Positions 53,767 to 63,398 of a stretch of 64,000 bases of DNA are shown in pieces. The notes under the pieces were generated by a model that made no database searches, was not told where the DNA came from, and saw only the letters and a list, made by a program, of their open reading frames with translations. How positions within the stretch are numbered: position 1 is the stretch's first letter; every line of letters starts with the position of its first letter. The position numbers and the translations under genes were made by a program. The DNA comes from Chryseobacterium lathyri (GTDB taxonomy: Bacteria; Bacteroidota; Bacteroidia; Flavobacteriales; Weeksellaceae). Location: NCBI RefSeq assembly GCF_030812195.1, contig NZ_JAUSSF010000001.1:372001-436000 (forward strand), given 5' to 3'.

Positions 53767-53787
53767 TCAAAAATAAAACGACTGATC

Positions 53788-54327
53788 ATGAGTGAAAAAT
53801 CAAGACTTGATGAAATAAAAGATGAACTGGAAATATTAGATATCAATCCTACCATTTTTGCCAGAAAAGAAATTCATGCATTACCGGATGTCCTTTCGGA
53901 GAATGAAAAAATTGTGTATTTGATTGAGGGAAGAAATAAACTGACCAATCATCATATCATTTTAGTAGCCACTGAAAGAAGGTTGATTTTTGTGGATAAA
54001 GAATTCATGTACGGGTTAAAAGTAGAAGATTTTTCTTACGACAAAGTAAGCTCCATACAATATGAGAAATCCTTAATGCTTGCTTCCATAGATATTCATA
54101 TCTCGGACAATGTTGTTGAAATTGATAATGTCGGAAAATATTATGCAGAATTGTTTTGTGAAAAAGTAAGAGATTTTATGGCCCGTCCTAAAGAGTATTT
54201 TCAAAATAAACCAGAACCTACAGCTTTAGATCAATTGGAACAGTTGGGAAGACTCAGAGATAGTGGAATTTTAAATGAAGAAGAATTTGCCGAGCAGAAA
54301 AAGAAACTGCTGGATCGGCTTTCTTAA
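53788..54327 (+). CDS. Bacterial PH-domain protein with SHOCT tail
   Basis: 179 residues. A bacterial PH domain covers about 35-130 (ENEKIVYLIEGRNKLTNHHIILVATERRLIFVDKEF at its start). The last 30 residues are a SHOCT motif (LEQLGRLRDSGILNEEEFAEQKKKLL), a short helical pair often found at protein ends as an oligomerisation or localisation element. Neither part gives an enzymatic role. It is 21 bases after the DUF6624 gene. Confidence 0.85.
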   Translation: MSEKSRLDEIKDELEILDINPTIFARKEIHALPDVLSENEKIVYLIEGRNKLTNHHIILVATERRLIFVDKEFMYGLKVEDFSYDKVSSIQYEKSLMLASIDIHISDNVVEIDNVGKYYAELFCEKVRDFMARPKEYFQNKPEPTALDQLEQLGRLRDSGILNEEEFAEQKKKLLDRLS

Positions 54328-54345
54328 ATATAACAATCAATCATA

Positions 54346-54987
54346 ATGAACAACGTATCTTCTGATATTATAGATAAATGGTTGAAGGCATGGTCATTGT
54401 CGAGAAAGCTTCCTCTTCCTGTAAAGTACAAATCCGGTTTTAAAGTAGAAGTAGGTGAGGAAAAACAAAAAATAAGATATGTTTTTCCTGAAATCAATGA
54501 TGATTTCATTGAACTCTCAAAACAAATTGATGAGCCGTGGATTTATCTCAAAGCCTGTGCTTCTCCGGATGAGGTAAAAGATGAAATATCCGAAAATTGG
54601 ATCATCCAGCCTCCCGGATACATGATGGGCTGTTCCAGTCCGATGAATATTTCAAGGAAAAACCTGTGCGAAGGCTATCAGCTTGAATATGAAAAATATA
54701 ACTCTACAACAGCAGTTAAGATTATTAATGAAAATGGAGAGTTAGCCTGTATAGGTAGGATTGTACTTGTAAATGATCTGGCTGTATACGATAGAATTAT
54801 AACAGAAGAAAACCATCAAAGAAAGGGACTTGCTACTTTTTTGATGCAGGAACTTGAGAAAATTGCATTATCAAATGGTATCCACAACAATTTTTTAGTG
54901 GCAACAGAGCAGGGAAAATCACTTTATGAAACAATGGGATGGGAGCTTTACAGTTCCTATACCTCCATTGTTATTCCCGGGATTTGA
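54346..54987 (+). CDS. GNAT-family N-acetyltransferase
   Basis: 213 residues. The acetyl-CoA loop is ENHQRKGLATFLMQEL (about 155-170), with the motif-B-like segment VATEQGKSLYETMGW after it. The N-terminal half is long and unassigned. The acceptor substrate is unknown. It follows the PH-SHOCT gene by 18 bases and probably belongs to the same transcription unit. Confidence 0.85.
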   Translation: MNNVSSDIIDKWLKAWSLSRKLPLPVKYKSGFKVEVGEEKQKIRYVFPEINDDFIELSKQIDEPWIYLKACASPDEVKDEISENWIIQPPGYMMGCSSPMNISRKNLCEGYQLEYEKYNSTTAVKIINENGELACIGRIVLVNDLAVYDRIITEENHQRKGLATFLMQELEKIALSNGIHNNFLVATEQGKSLYETMGWELYSSYTSIVIPGI

Positions 54988-55056
54988 TTATTTGTAGAAA
55001 AGTGTAAAGTAAAATAACCTCAAAACATTTACTAAATTAGCAGTAAACGAATACCC

Positions 55057-55848
55057 ATGGAAAACTACCTTGAAATCAATAAAAATTCCTGGAATGCCAA
55101 AGTAGATCCGCACCTGAAATCGGATTTTTATTTTGTAGATGAATTCTTAAAAGGAAGAAATTCCCTCAATTCAATAGAGCTGGACCTTTTGGGAGATGTA
55201 AAAGACAAAAGCATTCTGCATCTGCAATGTCATTTCGGGCAGGATTCTATTTCCCTGTCAAGAATGGGAGCTCATGTCACCGGTATAGATTTGTCCGATA
55301 AAGCTATTGAAACCGGAAAAGATCTTGCACAAAAATGCGGGACCGATACAGAATTTATCTGTTCGGATGTGTACAGTCTTCCGGATATTCTTAAGCAGAA
55401 ATTCGATATTGTCTATACGAGCTATGGTGTGGTAGGCTGGCTTCCTGATCTGGATAAATGGGCTGGAGTAATCAGCCACTTTTTAAATCCGGGAGGTCAA
55501 TTTATAATGGCGGAATTTCATCCTGCAGTTTGGATGTTTGATGACGATTTTACAAAAGTTGCGTACAATTATTTTAATGAAAAGCCTATTGTGGAAACCT
55601 ATGAAGGAACGTATGCTGACAAATCGGCCAATATTGTTCAGGAATATGTAATGTGGAACCATTCTTTGGCTGAAGTTCTGCAGAATCTGATAAATCACAC
55701 TATAGAACCGGAAATCTTCCGGGAATTCGACTGGTCACCTTATCCATGTTTCAATCAGGTTCAGGAATTTGAGAAAGGGAAATGGAGAATATTAGCATTC
55801 GGGAACAAATTACCGTTGGTATATGCCTTGAAAGGAAAGAAGAAATAA
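55057..55848 (+). CDS. Class I SAM-dependent methyltransferase
   Basis: 263 residues. Motif I is ILHLQCHFGQDSISLSRMGAHVTGIDLSDKAI (about 53-83), where HFGQD replaces the usual GxGxG, followed by the post-I acidic residue in GIDLS. FDIVYTSYGVVGWLPDLDKW is the motif IV region. The substrate is probably a small molecule but unknown. Confidence 0.88.
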   Translation: MENYLEINKNSWNAKVDPHLKSDFYFVDEFLKGRNSLNSIELDLLGDVKDKSILHLQCHFGQDSISLSRMGAHVTGIDLSDKAIETGKDLAQKCGTDTEFICSDVYSLPDILKQKFDIVYTSYGVVGWLPDLDKWAGVISHFLNPGGQFIMAEFHPAVWMFDDDFTKVAYNYFNEKPIVETYEGTYADKSANIVQEYVMWNHSLAEVLQNLINHTIEPEIFREFDWSPYPCFNQVQEFEKGKWRILAFGNKLPLVYALKGKKK

Positions 55849-55880
55849 ATTTTTACTGTTTCAAAATAACTATATAATAT

Positions 55881-55918
55881 AAAAAGTCATCATAGTCCTG
55901 AGATTACGATGACTTTTC
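55881..55918. terminator. Convergent terminator
   Basis: 10-bp stem AAAAGTCATC / GATGACTTTT with a 16-base loop, between convergent genes. Confidence 0.7.
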
Positions 55919-55948
55919 ATATATGAATGTTAAAAAAACTAATTGCTT

Positions 55949-56182
55949 TTAGAAAGAATCTTCAGCTTTTGTTTTAGCTTCGTCTACTTTGTTCTGAACC
56001 TGAGATGCAACGTCATTGGCTTTGTTCTTAACATCATTTCCCCATTTGTTCAGGTTATCTTTTGCCGTATTGATTTTATCCTTTACAGCCTGCTTTTCTT
56101 CAGGAGTAGAATTCTTATATTTCCAATATGCCAAAGCACCTACACCCAGTAAGGCTAATAGCCCTTTTGTTTTATTTCCCAT
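55949..56182 (-). CDS. Small YtxH-like membrane-anchored protein
   Basis: 77 residues. One N-terminal membrane segment (about 7-21, KGLLALLGVGALAYW) is followed by a charged amphipathic helix with repeated Lys, Asp and Asn (DKINTAKDNLNKWGNDVKNKANDV). The architecture resembles YtxH and stress-related helical proteins. It is monocistronic. Function unknown, perhaps envelope stress protection. Confidence 0.7.
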   Translation of the reverse strand: MGNKTKGLLALLGVGALAYWKYKNSTPEEKQAVKDKINTAKDNLNKWGNDVKNKANDVASQVQNKVDEAKTKAEDSF

Positions 56183-56280
56183 GATTTTTATTTTTAATGA
56201 TTTATAATTAAAACTTGTTATTGTTAAACATGTAAAATACGTGCCAAAAAATTAAATGGGATAATAAAAAAATGTTAAAA

Positions 56281-57123
56281 TTATTGAAAGACCTGAAAAT
56301 TTTCTCCATCGAAACTGGCAAAGACCATAGTAGGATAAGAGTCCTGATGATAGATATTTCCGTCTTTGTCGATGGCGATGGCCCCTGCAAAGCCATCTAT
56401 GGTCTTAAGCTCTTCAAATGTCTTATGAAAAGCCTGTTCAAGACTCATTCCGTCCGTAGTTCTCGTTACAATCTTTGCAGCAGTAGCATTACTTACAATA
56501 TCTTCTCCTACACCCGTGCAGCTCACGGCACAGGATGAATTGGCATAATTTCCAGCCACCGTTGCAGAGTCTGAAATTCTTCCGGGAATCTCAAATCCTT
56601 TTCCACCGGTAGAAGTTGCTACAGCAAGCTTTCCTTCTTTATCAAGAGCGACACAGCCTACAGTTCCTTTTCCTCCGTTATCAAGTTTAGCTTCATATTC
56701 ACTTCTTCGCTGGGGAATTTCAGTTGAGAAATGTTCAAATCCATGTTCAGAGGCATAAATTTTAGCCCCGTTACCGCCCAGAACCCTGTCGTCCTCTTTA
56801 ATCAGCTCTTTCGCTACAAAAATTGGATTCTTTACATCCTGGAGATTGATTACGCCGCTTAATTTCTGCGTCTGCCCATCCATAATGGCTGCGCTCATGC
56901 GGATTACGCCGTCACTTTGTATCTGGGAACCGATACCTGCATTGTACAGCGGATCGTCTTCCAGAAGAGAAACAGCATAAGCCACCGTATCAAAAGCAGA
57001 ATGCGTCTGAAGGTATTCAAAAGCCTTTTGAGCAATATGTTTTAAAGAACTTTGTTTTGCCGTCTTTATTTCATGACTTTGATCACTTTCAGAGAAAAAA
57101 CCGCCGTGGATAATGATTTTCAT
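56281..57123 (-). CDS. Isoaspartyl peptidase / plant-type L-asparaginase
   Basis: 280 residues, Ntn-hydrolase fold. The autocleavage site is Gly153-Thr154 in GGKGTVGCVALD, with Thr154 becoming the nucleophile; MSLEQAFHKTFEEL and the GAIAID region follow. The enzyme releases aspartate from beta-aspartyl dipeptides, the product of cyanophycinase. It lies 95 bases downstream of the cyanophycinase gene in the same orientation, so the two steps are probably coexpressed. Confidence 0.92.
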   Translation of the reverse strand: MKIIIHGGFFSESDQSHEIKTAKQSSLKHIAQKAFEYLQTHSAFDTVAYAVSLLEDDPLYNAGIGSQIQSDGVIRMSAAIMDGQTQKLSGVINLQDVKNPIFVAKELIKEDDRVLGGNGAKIYASEHGFEHFSTEIPQRRSEYEAKLDNGGKGTVGCVALDKEGKLAVATSTGGKGFEIPGRISDSATVAGNYANSSCAVSCTGVGEDIVSNATAAKIVTRTTDGMSLEQAFHKTFEELKTIDGFAGAIAIDKDGNIYHQDSYPTMVFASFDGENFQVFQ

Positions 57124-57218
57124 AAGATTATATTTGTCAATTGTGAAAAGTCAATTGTCAATTTTAAAGTTAAGTATAAAAATTGTAATTGGTGAAATTC
57201 TGTTCACCATTAATTACT

Positions 57219-58109
57219 TTATTTATCCTGTGGAATAGGGTTGAACTGTGAATTTTCGATCGTAAGTTTCTTTGTGGTAAGATCATAATGATCATTCATA
57301 GACATAACATGTACGGTAAGATTATCAATTGAAATAGGTTCACCCAGGTTGATGTTCGTAAGGTTGGTATCTTTAATGAATCTTCCGTCCACCAGGATCA
57401 CAAGACCTGAGCCTACAGCTGTCATAATATCATTATGGATAAAAAGCCCCGTGTCTTCACCAAGTCCTATTCCCAATGTTCTTGGATTGTTGACTACAGC
57501 CTGAAAAAGGCGTCCGATTCTGCCACGCTGTACGAAATGCGTATCAATAATTACATTATCAATCAGGCCAAGTCCCTGCGTTGTTTTAATCTCTCCCTTT
57601 AAAAGAGATTCAGAGCTGCTTCCCTGATAGATCATATTTTCAGAAGCCGCCGCCGCGCCGGCAGAAGTTCCTGAATAAATAAAATCCTGTTCCTGATATT
57701 TCAGTAAAATAGTATCATGAAATCTTGTTCCTCCAAGAATAGAGGTCAGCCTGAGCTGATCACCTCCCGTAAACATGACAACGTCTGCTGCATTGGCCCT
57801 TGCAGCCATAGCGTCAGAATTGGCCTCTTCACGATTGTGGATGTCAAGAATATTTACATTTTTGGCGCCAAGAAATTCAAAAGCTTTTTTGTATTCTGTG
57901 CCTACAATTTGAGGGATCTGAGAGGCTGTAGTTACAATTTCGATGACAGAATTCTCCTTAAGCTTAGATTCGTTAATGATCTTTCTTAAGATTCCTCTTT
58001 CAAAAAAGTTAAGGTTTTTTTCAATGTTCTGGTCGAAATCGGTTTCTGCAAAGCTTCCTTTGTTTACAGCTCCTCCGATAATAATTAATTTTCCAACGGG
58101 TCTCATCAT
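57219..58109 (-). CDS. cphB: Cyanophycinase
   Basis: 296 residues from the ATG at 58109. It is an S51-family enzyme with Ser149 in YSGTSAGAAAASENM as nucleophile, GGDQLRLTSILGGT earlier (about 115-128) and GLGEDTGLF downstream. Cyanophycinases cleave multi-L-arginyl-poly-L-aspartate to beta-Asp-Arg dipeptides. The ATG at 58109 is chosen because the -7 box at 58116-58123 puts the transcription start on it; a TTG further upstream lies in the promoter. Confidence 0.92.
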   Translation of the reverse strand: MMRPVGKLIIIGGAVNKGSFAETDFDQNIEKNLNFFERGILRKIINESKLKENSVIEIVTTASQIPQIVGTEYKKAFEFLGAKNVNILDIHNREEANSDAMAARANAADVVMFTGGDQLRLTSILGGTRFHDTILLKYQEQDFIYSGTSAGAAAASENMIYQGSSSESLLKGEIKTTQGLGLIDNVIIDTHFVQRGRIGRLFQAVVNNPRTLGIGLGEDTGLFIHNDIMTAVGSGLVILVDGRFIKDTNLTNINLGEPISIDNLTVHVMSMNDHYDLTTKKLTIENSQFNPIPQDK

Positions 58110-58115
58110 AGTGTG

Positions 58116-58123
58116 CAAATTTA
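58116..58123 (-). promoter_or_regulatory. -7 box of cyanophycinase gene, leaderless
   Basis: Minus-strand TAAATTTG ends 7 bases before the ATG, so transcription and translation should start at about the same base. Confidence 0.55.
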
Positions 58124-58234
58124 AAAAATAATTAACATTTGGCGAAATTCATGCCACATTTTAATGATTTTTAATGTTTTAGAATTGTTAATTTCTTTTC
58201 ATTTTTTTTTGAGAAATCTTTAAATGTGGTATAG

Positions 58235-58262
58235 TTTGGTTTAGGGTTTTACATTATCTTTG
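58235..58262 (+). promoter_or_regulatory. Promoter of the cyanophycin synthetase gene
   Basis: TTTG (58235-58238), 16 bases, then TATCTTTG (58255-58262). The spacer is shorter than the 19-20 seen elsewhere in the window. Confidence 0.55.
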
Positions 58263-58307
58263 ATTTTTGAAGGAGTTATTGTTAACTGATAAAAATGCAA
58301 ATAGATT

Positions 58308-60938
58308 ATGAAAATTGAGAAGATACAGGCATTACGAGGTCCAAATATCTGGAGCATCAGAAGAAAGAAGCTGATACAGATGAGATTGGATCTTGAAGAA
58401 ATGGAAAATTATCCTACGAACAAAATCGACGGTTTCAGAGAAAGAATTGAAAAACTAATCCCATCTCTGTTCACCCACAGATGTTCAGAAGGAGTGGAAG
58501 GTGGATTCTTTCACAGGATAGAAACCGGAACCTGGATGGGTCATGTAATAGAACACATAGCGCTGGAAATACAGACACTGGCAGGCATGGACGTAGGTTT
58601 CGGAAGAACCCGTGAAACAAAGTCGCCCGGAATATACAATGTTGTTTTTAATTATATTGAAGAAAATGCCGGAATTTATGCTGCTGAAGAAGCGGTGAAT
58701 ATAGCACAAGCTTTGATCGACAATACAGAATACGATATTAATGCCTGTATACAGAAATTGAAGGAAATCAGAGAACGTGTCCGTCTGGGGCCTTCTACGG
58801 GAAGTATCGTGGAAGAAGCTGTTTCCAGAAAAATTCCATGGATAAGATTGGGAACAAACTCTTTGGTACAGCTTGGGTACGGTGTGAATCAACAGCGTTT
58901 TCAGGCCACCATTACCGGTAAAACGAGCTCCATTGCAGTAGATATTGCATGTAATAAAGAACTGACGAAAAGAATGCTTCATGATGCTGCCATTCCTGTT
59001 CCTATTGGAGATCTGGTAGTAGATGAAGAAGAACTGAAAGATGTTATAAAAAAAATAGGCTATCCTATCGTACTAAAACCGTTGGATGGAAATCATGGAA
59101 AAGGTTCTTCTATTAATGTAAATGATTGGGAAGCCGCAAAAATAGGACTGGAGCATGCCCAGAAATATTCCAGAAAAGTCATTGTAGAAAAATACATTAC
59201 AGGATATGATTTCAGGGTTCTGGTCATTAACAATAAAATGGTTGCCGCAGCAAGGAGGGTACCTGCACATGTTGTTGGAGACGGTGAACTGAATCTCCAG
59301 GAACTGATCGATAAAGAAAACAGAGATCCGAGAAGAGGGTATGGCCATGAAAATGTCCTTACAGAAATAGAAGTAGACAAAGATACATTGGAACTTCTTG
59401 AAAAGCTTCAGTATACCCTTGAAACTGTTCCGCAAAAAGGAGAGGTTGTCTATTTGAAATCTACGGCCAATCTTTCTACGGGAGGTACGTCCATAGATGT
59501 TACCGATATGGTGCATCCGGAGAATATCACCATGGCAGAAAGAGTTTCCAAGATTATTGGTCTGGATGTCTGCGGTATCGATATTATGGCAGAAAATTTG
59601 ACACAGCCGCTTAAAGAAAGCGGAGCTGCAATTATAGAAGTGAATGCCGCACCAGGATTCAGAATGCACCTGGCACCAAGCGAAGGCCTTCCGAGAAACG
59701 TAGCTGCTCCGGTGGTTGATATGTTGTATCCTCCGGGAAAACCATTCACAATCCCAATTATCGCAGTGACAGGAACGAATGGAAAAACAACAACAACAAG
59801 ACTAATCTCACATATTGTAAAAAGCAACGGTTATAGAGTAGGTTTTACGACTTCTGACGGTATTTATATTCAGAATACCATGCTGACAAAAGGAGATACT
59901 ACAGGACCGATTTCTGCTGAATTTGTTCTGAAAGATCCTACCGTAGAATTTGCTGTTCTGGAAACTGCAAGAGGCGGAATCCTGCGTTCCGGCTTAGGGT
60001 ATTCCCAATGTGATATCGGAGTTTTGACTAATATTGAAGAGGATCATTTGGGAATGAATGATATTCACAATTTGAAAGACCTTACAAAAGTAAAAAGAGT
60101 GGTGCTGGACAGTGTTAAGAAAAACGGCTGGAGCGTCCTGAATGCAGATAATGAATATTCCATGAAGATCATTAATGATCTCGACAGTAATGTTGCGATT
60201 TTCAGTATGGATGAAAATAATCCCCATATTGTAAAGTTTGCCAAAGAAGGAAAAATCACTTGTATTTATGAAGAAGGTTTTGTAACCATTAAAAAAGGCG
60301 ACTGGAAAATTAGAATTGGAAAGGCTAAAGATTTCCCGATTACGATGGAAGGGAAAGCCCGGTTTATGATCGAAAATGTTCTGGCGGCAAGTTTGGCCAG
60401 TTATCTTTATGGTTTCGGGATCGAAGATATTTCCAATTCCTTAAGGACTTTCATTCCAAGTGCACAGCTTACGCCGGGAAGACTGAATATTTTTAAATTC
60501 AAAAACTTTAAGGTTCTTATTGATTTTGCACACAATCCTTCAGGCTACGAAGCTATCGAAGATTATCTTAAAAATGTGGAATCTACCAAGAAAATAGGTA
60601 TCATTTCAGGAGTAGGCGACAGGCGTGACAGTGATATCAGAGAATGTGGAAAAATTGCAGGAAGAATGTTTGATTATATCATCATCAGAAATGAAAAGCA
60701 CCTGAGAGGAAGAACGGAAGAAGAGATCAACGGGTTGATCATCGACGGTATTAATGAAGCAGGAAGAGATGTGAGCTATGAAATTATTCCAAAAGAAATT
60801 GAGGCTTTAAAGCATGCCATGGGAATGGCTGAAGAAGGAACCTTTATCACTGCCTTAAGTGATGTTATTTCAAATGCAATCGATCTGGTACAGGATTATC
60901 AGGCACGTGAGCTTATGGAAGACGATAAAAATTCGTAA
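58308..60938 (+). CDS. cphA: Cyanophycin synthetase
   Basis: 876 residues, the full CphA length. The N-terminal domain begins RGPNIWSIRRKKLIQMRLDLEEMENYPTNKIDGF, as in CphA. An ATP-grasp domain follows (about 215-480; PIVLKPLDGNHGKGSSINV, EVNAAPGFRMHLAPSEG), then a Mur-ligase-like domain with P-loop VTGTNGKTTTTRLI near 487 and YFAHNPSGY-like DFAHNPSGY. It should build aspartate backbone and add arginine side chains. Divergent from cphB and the isoaspartyl peptidase, so synthesis and breakdown genes are linked. Amino acid preference cannot be read directly. Confidence 0.95.
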   Translation: MKIEKIQALRGPNIWSIRRKKLIQMRLDLEEMENYPTNKIDGFRERIEKLIPSLFTHRCSEGVEGGFFHRIETGTWMGHVIEHIALEIQTLAGMDVGFGRTRETKSPGIYNVVFNYIEENAGIYAAEEAVNIAQALIDNTEYDINACIQKLKEIRERVRLGPSTGSIVEEAVSRKIPWIRLGTNSLVQLGYGVNQQRFQATITGKTSSIAVDIACNKELTKRMLHDAAIPVPIGDLVVDEEELKDVIKKIGYPIVLKPLDGNHGKGSSINVNDWEAAKIGLEHAQKYSRKVIVEKYITGYDFRVLVINNKMVAAARRVPAHVVGDGELNLQELIDKENRDPRRGYGHENVLTEIEVDKDTLELLEKLQYTLETVPQKGEVVYLKSTANLSTGGTSIDVTDMVHPENITMAERVSKIIGLDVCGIDIMAENLTQPLKESGAAIIEVNAAPGFRMHLAPSEGLPRNVAAPVVDMLYPPGKPFTIPIIAVTGTNGKTTTTRLISHIVKSNGYRVGFTTSDGIYIQNTMLTKGDTTGPISAEFVLKDPTVEFAVLETARGGILRSGLGYSQCDIGVLTNIEEDHLGMNDIHNLKDLTKVKRVVLDSVKKNGWSVLNADNEYSMKIINDLDSNVAIFSMDENNPHIVKFAKEGKITCIYEEGFVTIKKGDWKIRIGKAKDFPITMEGKARFMIENVLAASLASYLYGFGIEDISNSLRTFIPSAQLTPGRLNIFKFKNFKVLIDFAHNPSGYEAIEDYLKNVESTKKIGIISGVGDRRDSDIRECGKIAGRMFDYIIIRNEKHLRGRTEEEINGLIIDGINEAGRDVSYEIIPKEIEALKHAMGMAEEGTFITALSDVISNAIDLVQDYQARELMEDDKNS

Positions 60939-60953
60939 AATAAATGATCTATA

Positions 60954-60985
60954 CAAAAAACGGCTGAATTTTCAGCCGTTTTTAT
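60954..60985 (+). terminator. Terminator of cphA
   Basis: Stem AAAAACGGCTGAA / TTCAGCCGTTTTT. A further weak inverted repeat, AAGGGATT/AATCCCTT, lies at 61090-61135; the rest of the 250-base gap has no supported ORF. Confidence 0.85.
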
Positions 60986-61188
60986 TTTATATGCTTAAAT
61001 AAGAAACATATTTTATCTTAAGGAATGAAAAGAAGTCGGATGTACCGCTGATATACTCATAGATAAAACAGTGGCTTAGTCCAATTAATAAGGGATTGAT
61101 ACAGAAATCCGATCTGGGAAAATAATAAATCCCTTTAAATCAGGAGTATTTGTTGTATTAATCAGCTTTTTCTTTTTGATAGTTCAGA

Positions 61189-62412
61189 TTATTCCTCTCC
61201 AAAAAAAGCATTCGAGCTTCCGATCCAGATAGCATCTTTCTTATTGAAATCTACATTTACCATTGCAGCTTTAGTCATTCTTCCCAAATTTTCCAGTAGA
61301 ATAGGGCGTTCATCATTTTCGTGCCAGATATACAGCAGTCGGATTTCTGCCTTTGAAAATTCCCCGTTAATATCTTCAAAAATAGGCTCATAAGTGACTT
61401 TTCTCTGTAAGATATAATTTTCCTTATCCTCAATAGCTTCTGTGACTTCTTTTGTAGGATTTAAATTCACTCCACTTCCTGCGAATGAAAATAGTGGTTT
61501 TAGTACAAAATTATCCAGACTTTCGGATTCAGGGAATTCGTGAAGAAAATAGCTCTTCGGAACGAATTGATGCTTCAGCATGGGAAGAAGAAATTTTGAG
61601 ATCTTAAAGAACCAGTTAGGATGTGTAATCCATTTTACATCAATATCATCACGGAAATCAAATCCGGCTTTCAGATCCGGAATTCTATCCAGTTCATCAA
61701 AAATAACACGGTTATAGATTCTTTTAATCTCAACAGATTTTCCGTTGTTTTCATAAAACAGCTTTCTGCCTTCTTTTTTCACTTTGGTCAGGCACACTGT
61801 TTTTATCCCTAATAATTGTTCCGTTAAAGCAAAATCAATTGCTGTTTTCTGTTTCTCCGGAAATATTTCAAGCAGGATAACATGTTCGGGATTTTCATTT
61901 CCGATAATCAGCTCTTTTAAATGATTTTTAAATTCAGAATGAGGCATTGTATTCCTGAGTTCGGAAAGAAAAGGGTAAACCTCACAGAATGTATCTTCAA
62001 AAGTCTTTTGAAAAGCATACAGTGAAGGAAAAGCCTGCAGCTCGATCAGCTGAGGTACAATTTCTCCTTTTTCACTTCGGCAGATCCCGAAATCAATCGT
62101 AAAAAAGTGAGGCTGAGGAGTATCATTAGGTACTCTGCAGTTATCCGGAACGGCCTTGTAAAGTACTTCAGAAGGAAGTGCCTTGATCTGGTCAATAATA
62201 CTTTCGCTGGCGTCAAGAAGCTTGTTTTTAAATTCATTAGTAAGAAAGAGTGGACTTTCTGAAATTCTGAATGCAGGTGCAATACCTCCTTTCTGAGCAA
62301 GATACTCTTTAAGCTGTTCGTATTTTTCCTGTGAAAATTGCTGGTTGAACTGTTTTCTGTATTTTGGGATCATATTTTTTCTTTGTGGTTTTGATTTTAA
62401 AAAATCGAGCAT
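61189..62412 (-). CDS. ATP-grasp ligase-like protein of unknown substrate
   Basis: 407 residues. The C-terminal half has ATP-grasp features: LDNFVLKPLFSFAGSGVNL (about 302-320), a following ILQRKVTYEPIF and an acidic-basic AEIRLLYIW segment. The N-terminal half contains IDFGICRSEKGEIVPQLIELQAFPS, the type of segment seen before the ATP-grasp fold in glutathionylspermidine synthetase-like, circularly permuted members. Carboxylate-amine ligation is likely; the substrates are unknown. It lies last in a same-strand row with the amidotransferase and GCS2 genes. Confidence 0.7.
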   Translation of the reverse strand: MLDFLKSKPQRKNMIPKYRKQFNQQFSQEKYEQLKEYLAQKGGIAPAFRISESPLFLTNEFKNKLLDASESIIDQIKALPSEVLYKAVPDNCRVPNDTPQPHFFTIDFGICRSEKGEIVPQLIELQAFPSLYAFQKTFEDTFCEVYPFLSELRNTMPHSEFKNHLKELIIGNENPEHVILLEIFPEKQKTAIDFALTEQLLGIKTVCLTKVKKEGRKLFYENNGKSVEIKRIYNRVIFDELDRIPDLKAGFDFRDDIDVKWITHPNWFFKISKFLLPMLKHQFVPKSYFLHEFPESESLDNFVLKPLFSFAGSGVNLNPTKEVTEAIEDKENYILQRKVTYEPIFEDINGEFSKAEIRLLYIWHENDERPILLENLGRMTKAAMVNVDFNKKDAIWIGSSNAFFGEE

Positions 62413-62529
62413 TTCTGCCCGATTTTAATACTTTTAATTTTTTAACGTAGATTCCAAAATAAAGTTTTAATATAAAATCTATCTAAGATTTATATTAAAT
62501 CAATTTGTTTTAAATCCGCGTTTTTTCTT

Positions 62530-63363
62530 TTAAGCTAAAACTTCATTTCCCTTCAAAATGTTTTTTTTTGCGGACTGAAGGAATCTCGGCAAGATCTGGC
62601 TTCTGGTGAGAATAATCTTGTCTTCATCGTCTATTCTGTCTACCGTTTCAAGATATTTCTCCATTCCGAAGTTCTCAATCATCGCTGTTTTATTTTTTTC
62701 GTCTTTCAGGTTTTCGATCATGCCCTTAGGATCAGCTTCCGGATGAAACTGGGTCCCGAATATTTCATCTGAAAAACGTACAGCCATTACAGCCCTTTCC
62801 AGATTGATGTGTGGTCTGAATTTCTCGATAGCTGTGATTTTCATACCCAACTCATCAAAACGGTCCATGTCCGGTTCAATGAATTGATATGCTCTGGAAT
62901 CTACAGCATAAAAAGGATCCTGAAGGTTTTTAAATAAAAACTCCTGCTCGCCTTCCTCTGTTTTGTGGATTGGCATTACTCCGAAAGAATAAGATTTTCT
63001 TTTACAGATATTACCCAGTTTCCAGTGGATGCTTGCCAATTGGAATGAATGGCAGATCAGGAACAGGTACTTTTTATCTTCGTTATATTTATTATGCTCT
63101 AAAATAGCATCTAAAAAACTCGCATATTTGTCTTCCCACTCCAGACCTTCTCTGTGGGGATTTCCCGGTCCTCCTGAAGAAATAAAGATGTCAAAATCTT
63201 CAATGTTTGGCATTTCATTTCTGAACCTTACATCAAAAGTTTTGATAATCACAGTTTCTTCAGAGCTTTGCTGGAATGCTTCCGAAATCTCTTTAATATT
63301 TCTAAAGCCTTGATTGACATGGTTGTTGTTCATGTCCACCAATGCAATTCGAATATCTTTCAT
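62530..63363 (-). CDS. Class I glutamine amidotransferase-like protein
   Basis: 277 residues. The nucleophile elbow is LICHSFQ (Cys104) and the His-Glu pair is in GTQFHPEAD (His207, Glu209). The oxyanion strand is SSGGPGNP. All triad residues are intact, so hydrolysis of glutamine or a gamma-glutamyl bond is plausible. It lacks a synthetase domain of its own; the adjacent ATP-grasp or GCS2 proteins are the candidate partners. It starts 35 bases after the GCS2 gene and has its own -7 box. Confidence 0.8.
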   Translation of the reverse strand: MKDIRIALVDMNNNHVNQGFRNIKEISEAFQQSSEETVIIKTFDVRFRNEMPNIEDFDIFISSGGPGNPHREGLEWEDKYASFLDAILEHNKYNEDKKYLFLICHSFQLASIHWKLGNICKRKSYSFGVMPIHKTEEGEQEFLFKNLQDPFYAVDSRAYQFIEPDMDRFDELGMKITAIEKFRPHINLERAVMAVRFSDEIFGTQFHPEADPKGMIENLKDEKNKTAMIENFGMEKYLETVDRIDDEDKIILTRSQILPRFLQSAKKNILKGNEVLA

Positions 63364-63381
63364 ACTACTTCATATTTTTTG

Positions 63382-63389
63382 CAAAGTTA
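63382..63389 (-). promoter_or_regulatory. -7 box of the amidotransferase gene
   Basis: Minus-strand TAACTTTG, with a leader of about 12 bases. Located in the 35-base gap after the GCS2 gene. Confidence 0.5.
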
Positions 63390-63398
63390 CCAAAAATA

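Noticed and set aside
58485-58982. 165-residue frame opposite cphA
   Set aside because: Antisense to strongly conserved CphA motifs, rich in Cys, Phe and His as antisense frames usually are.
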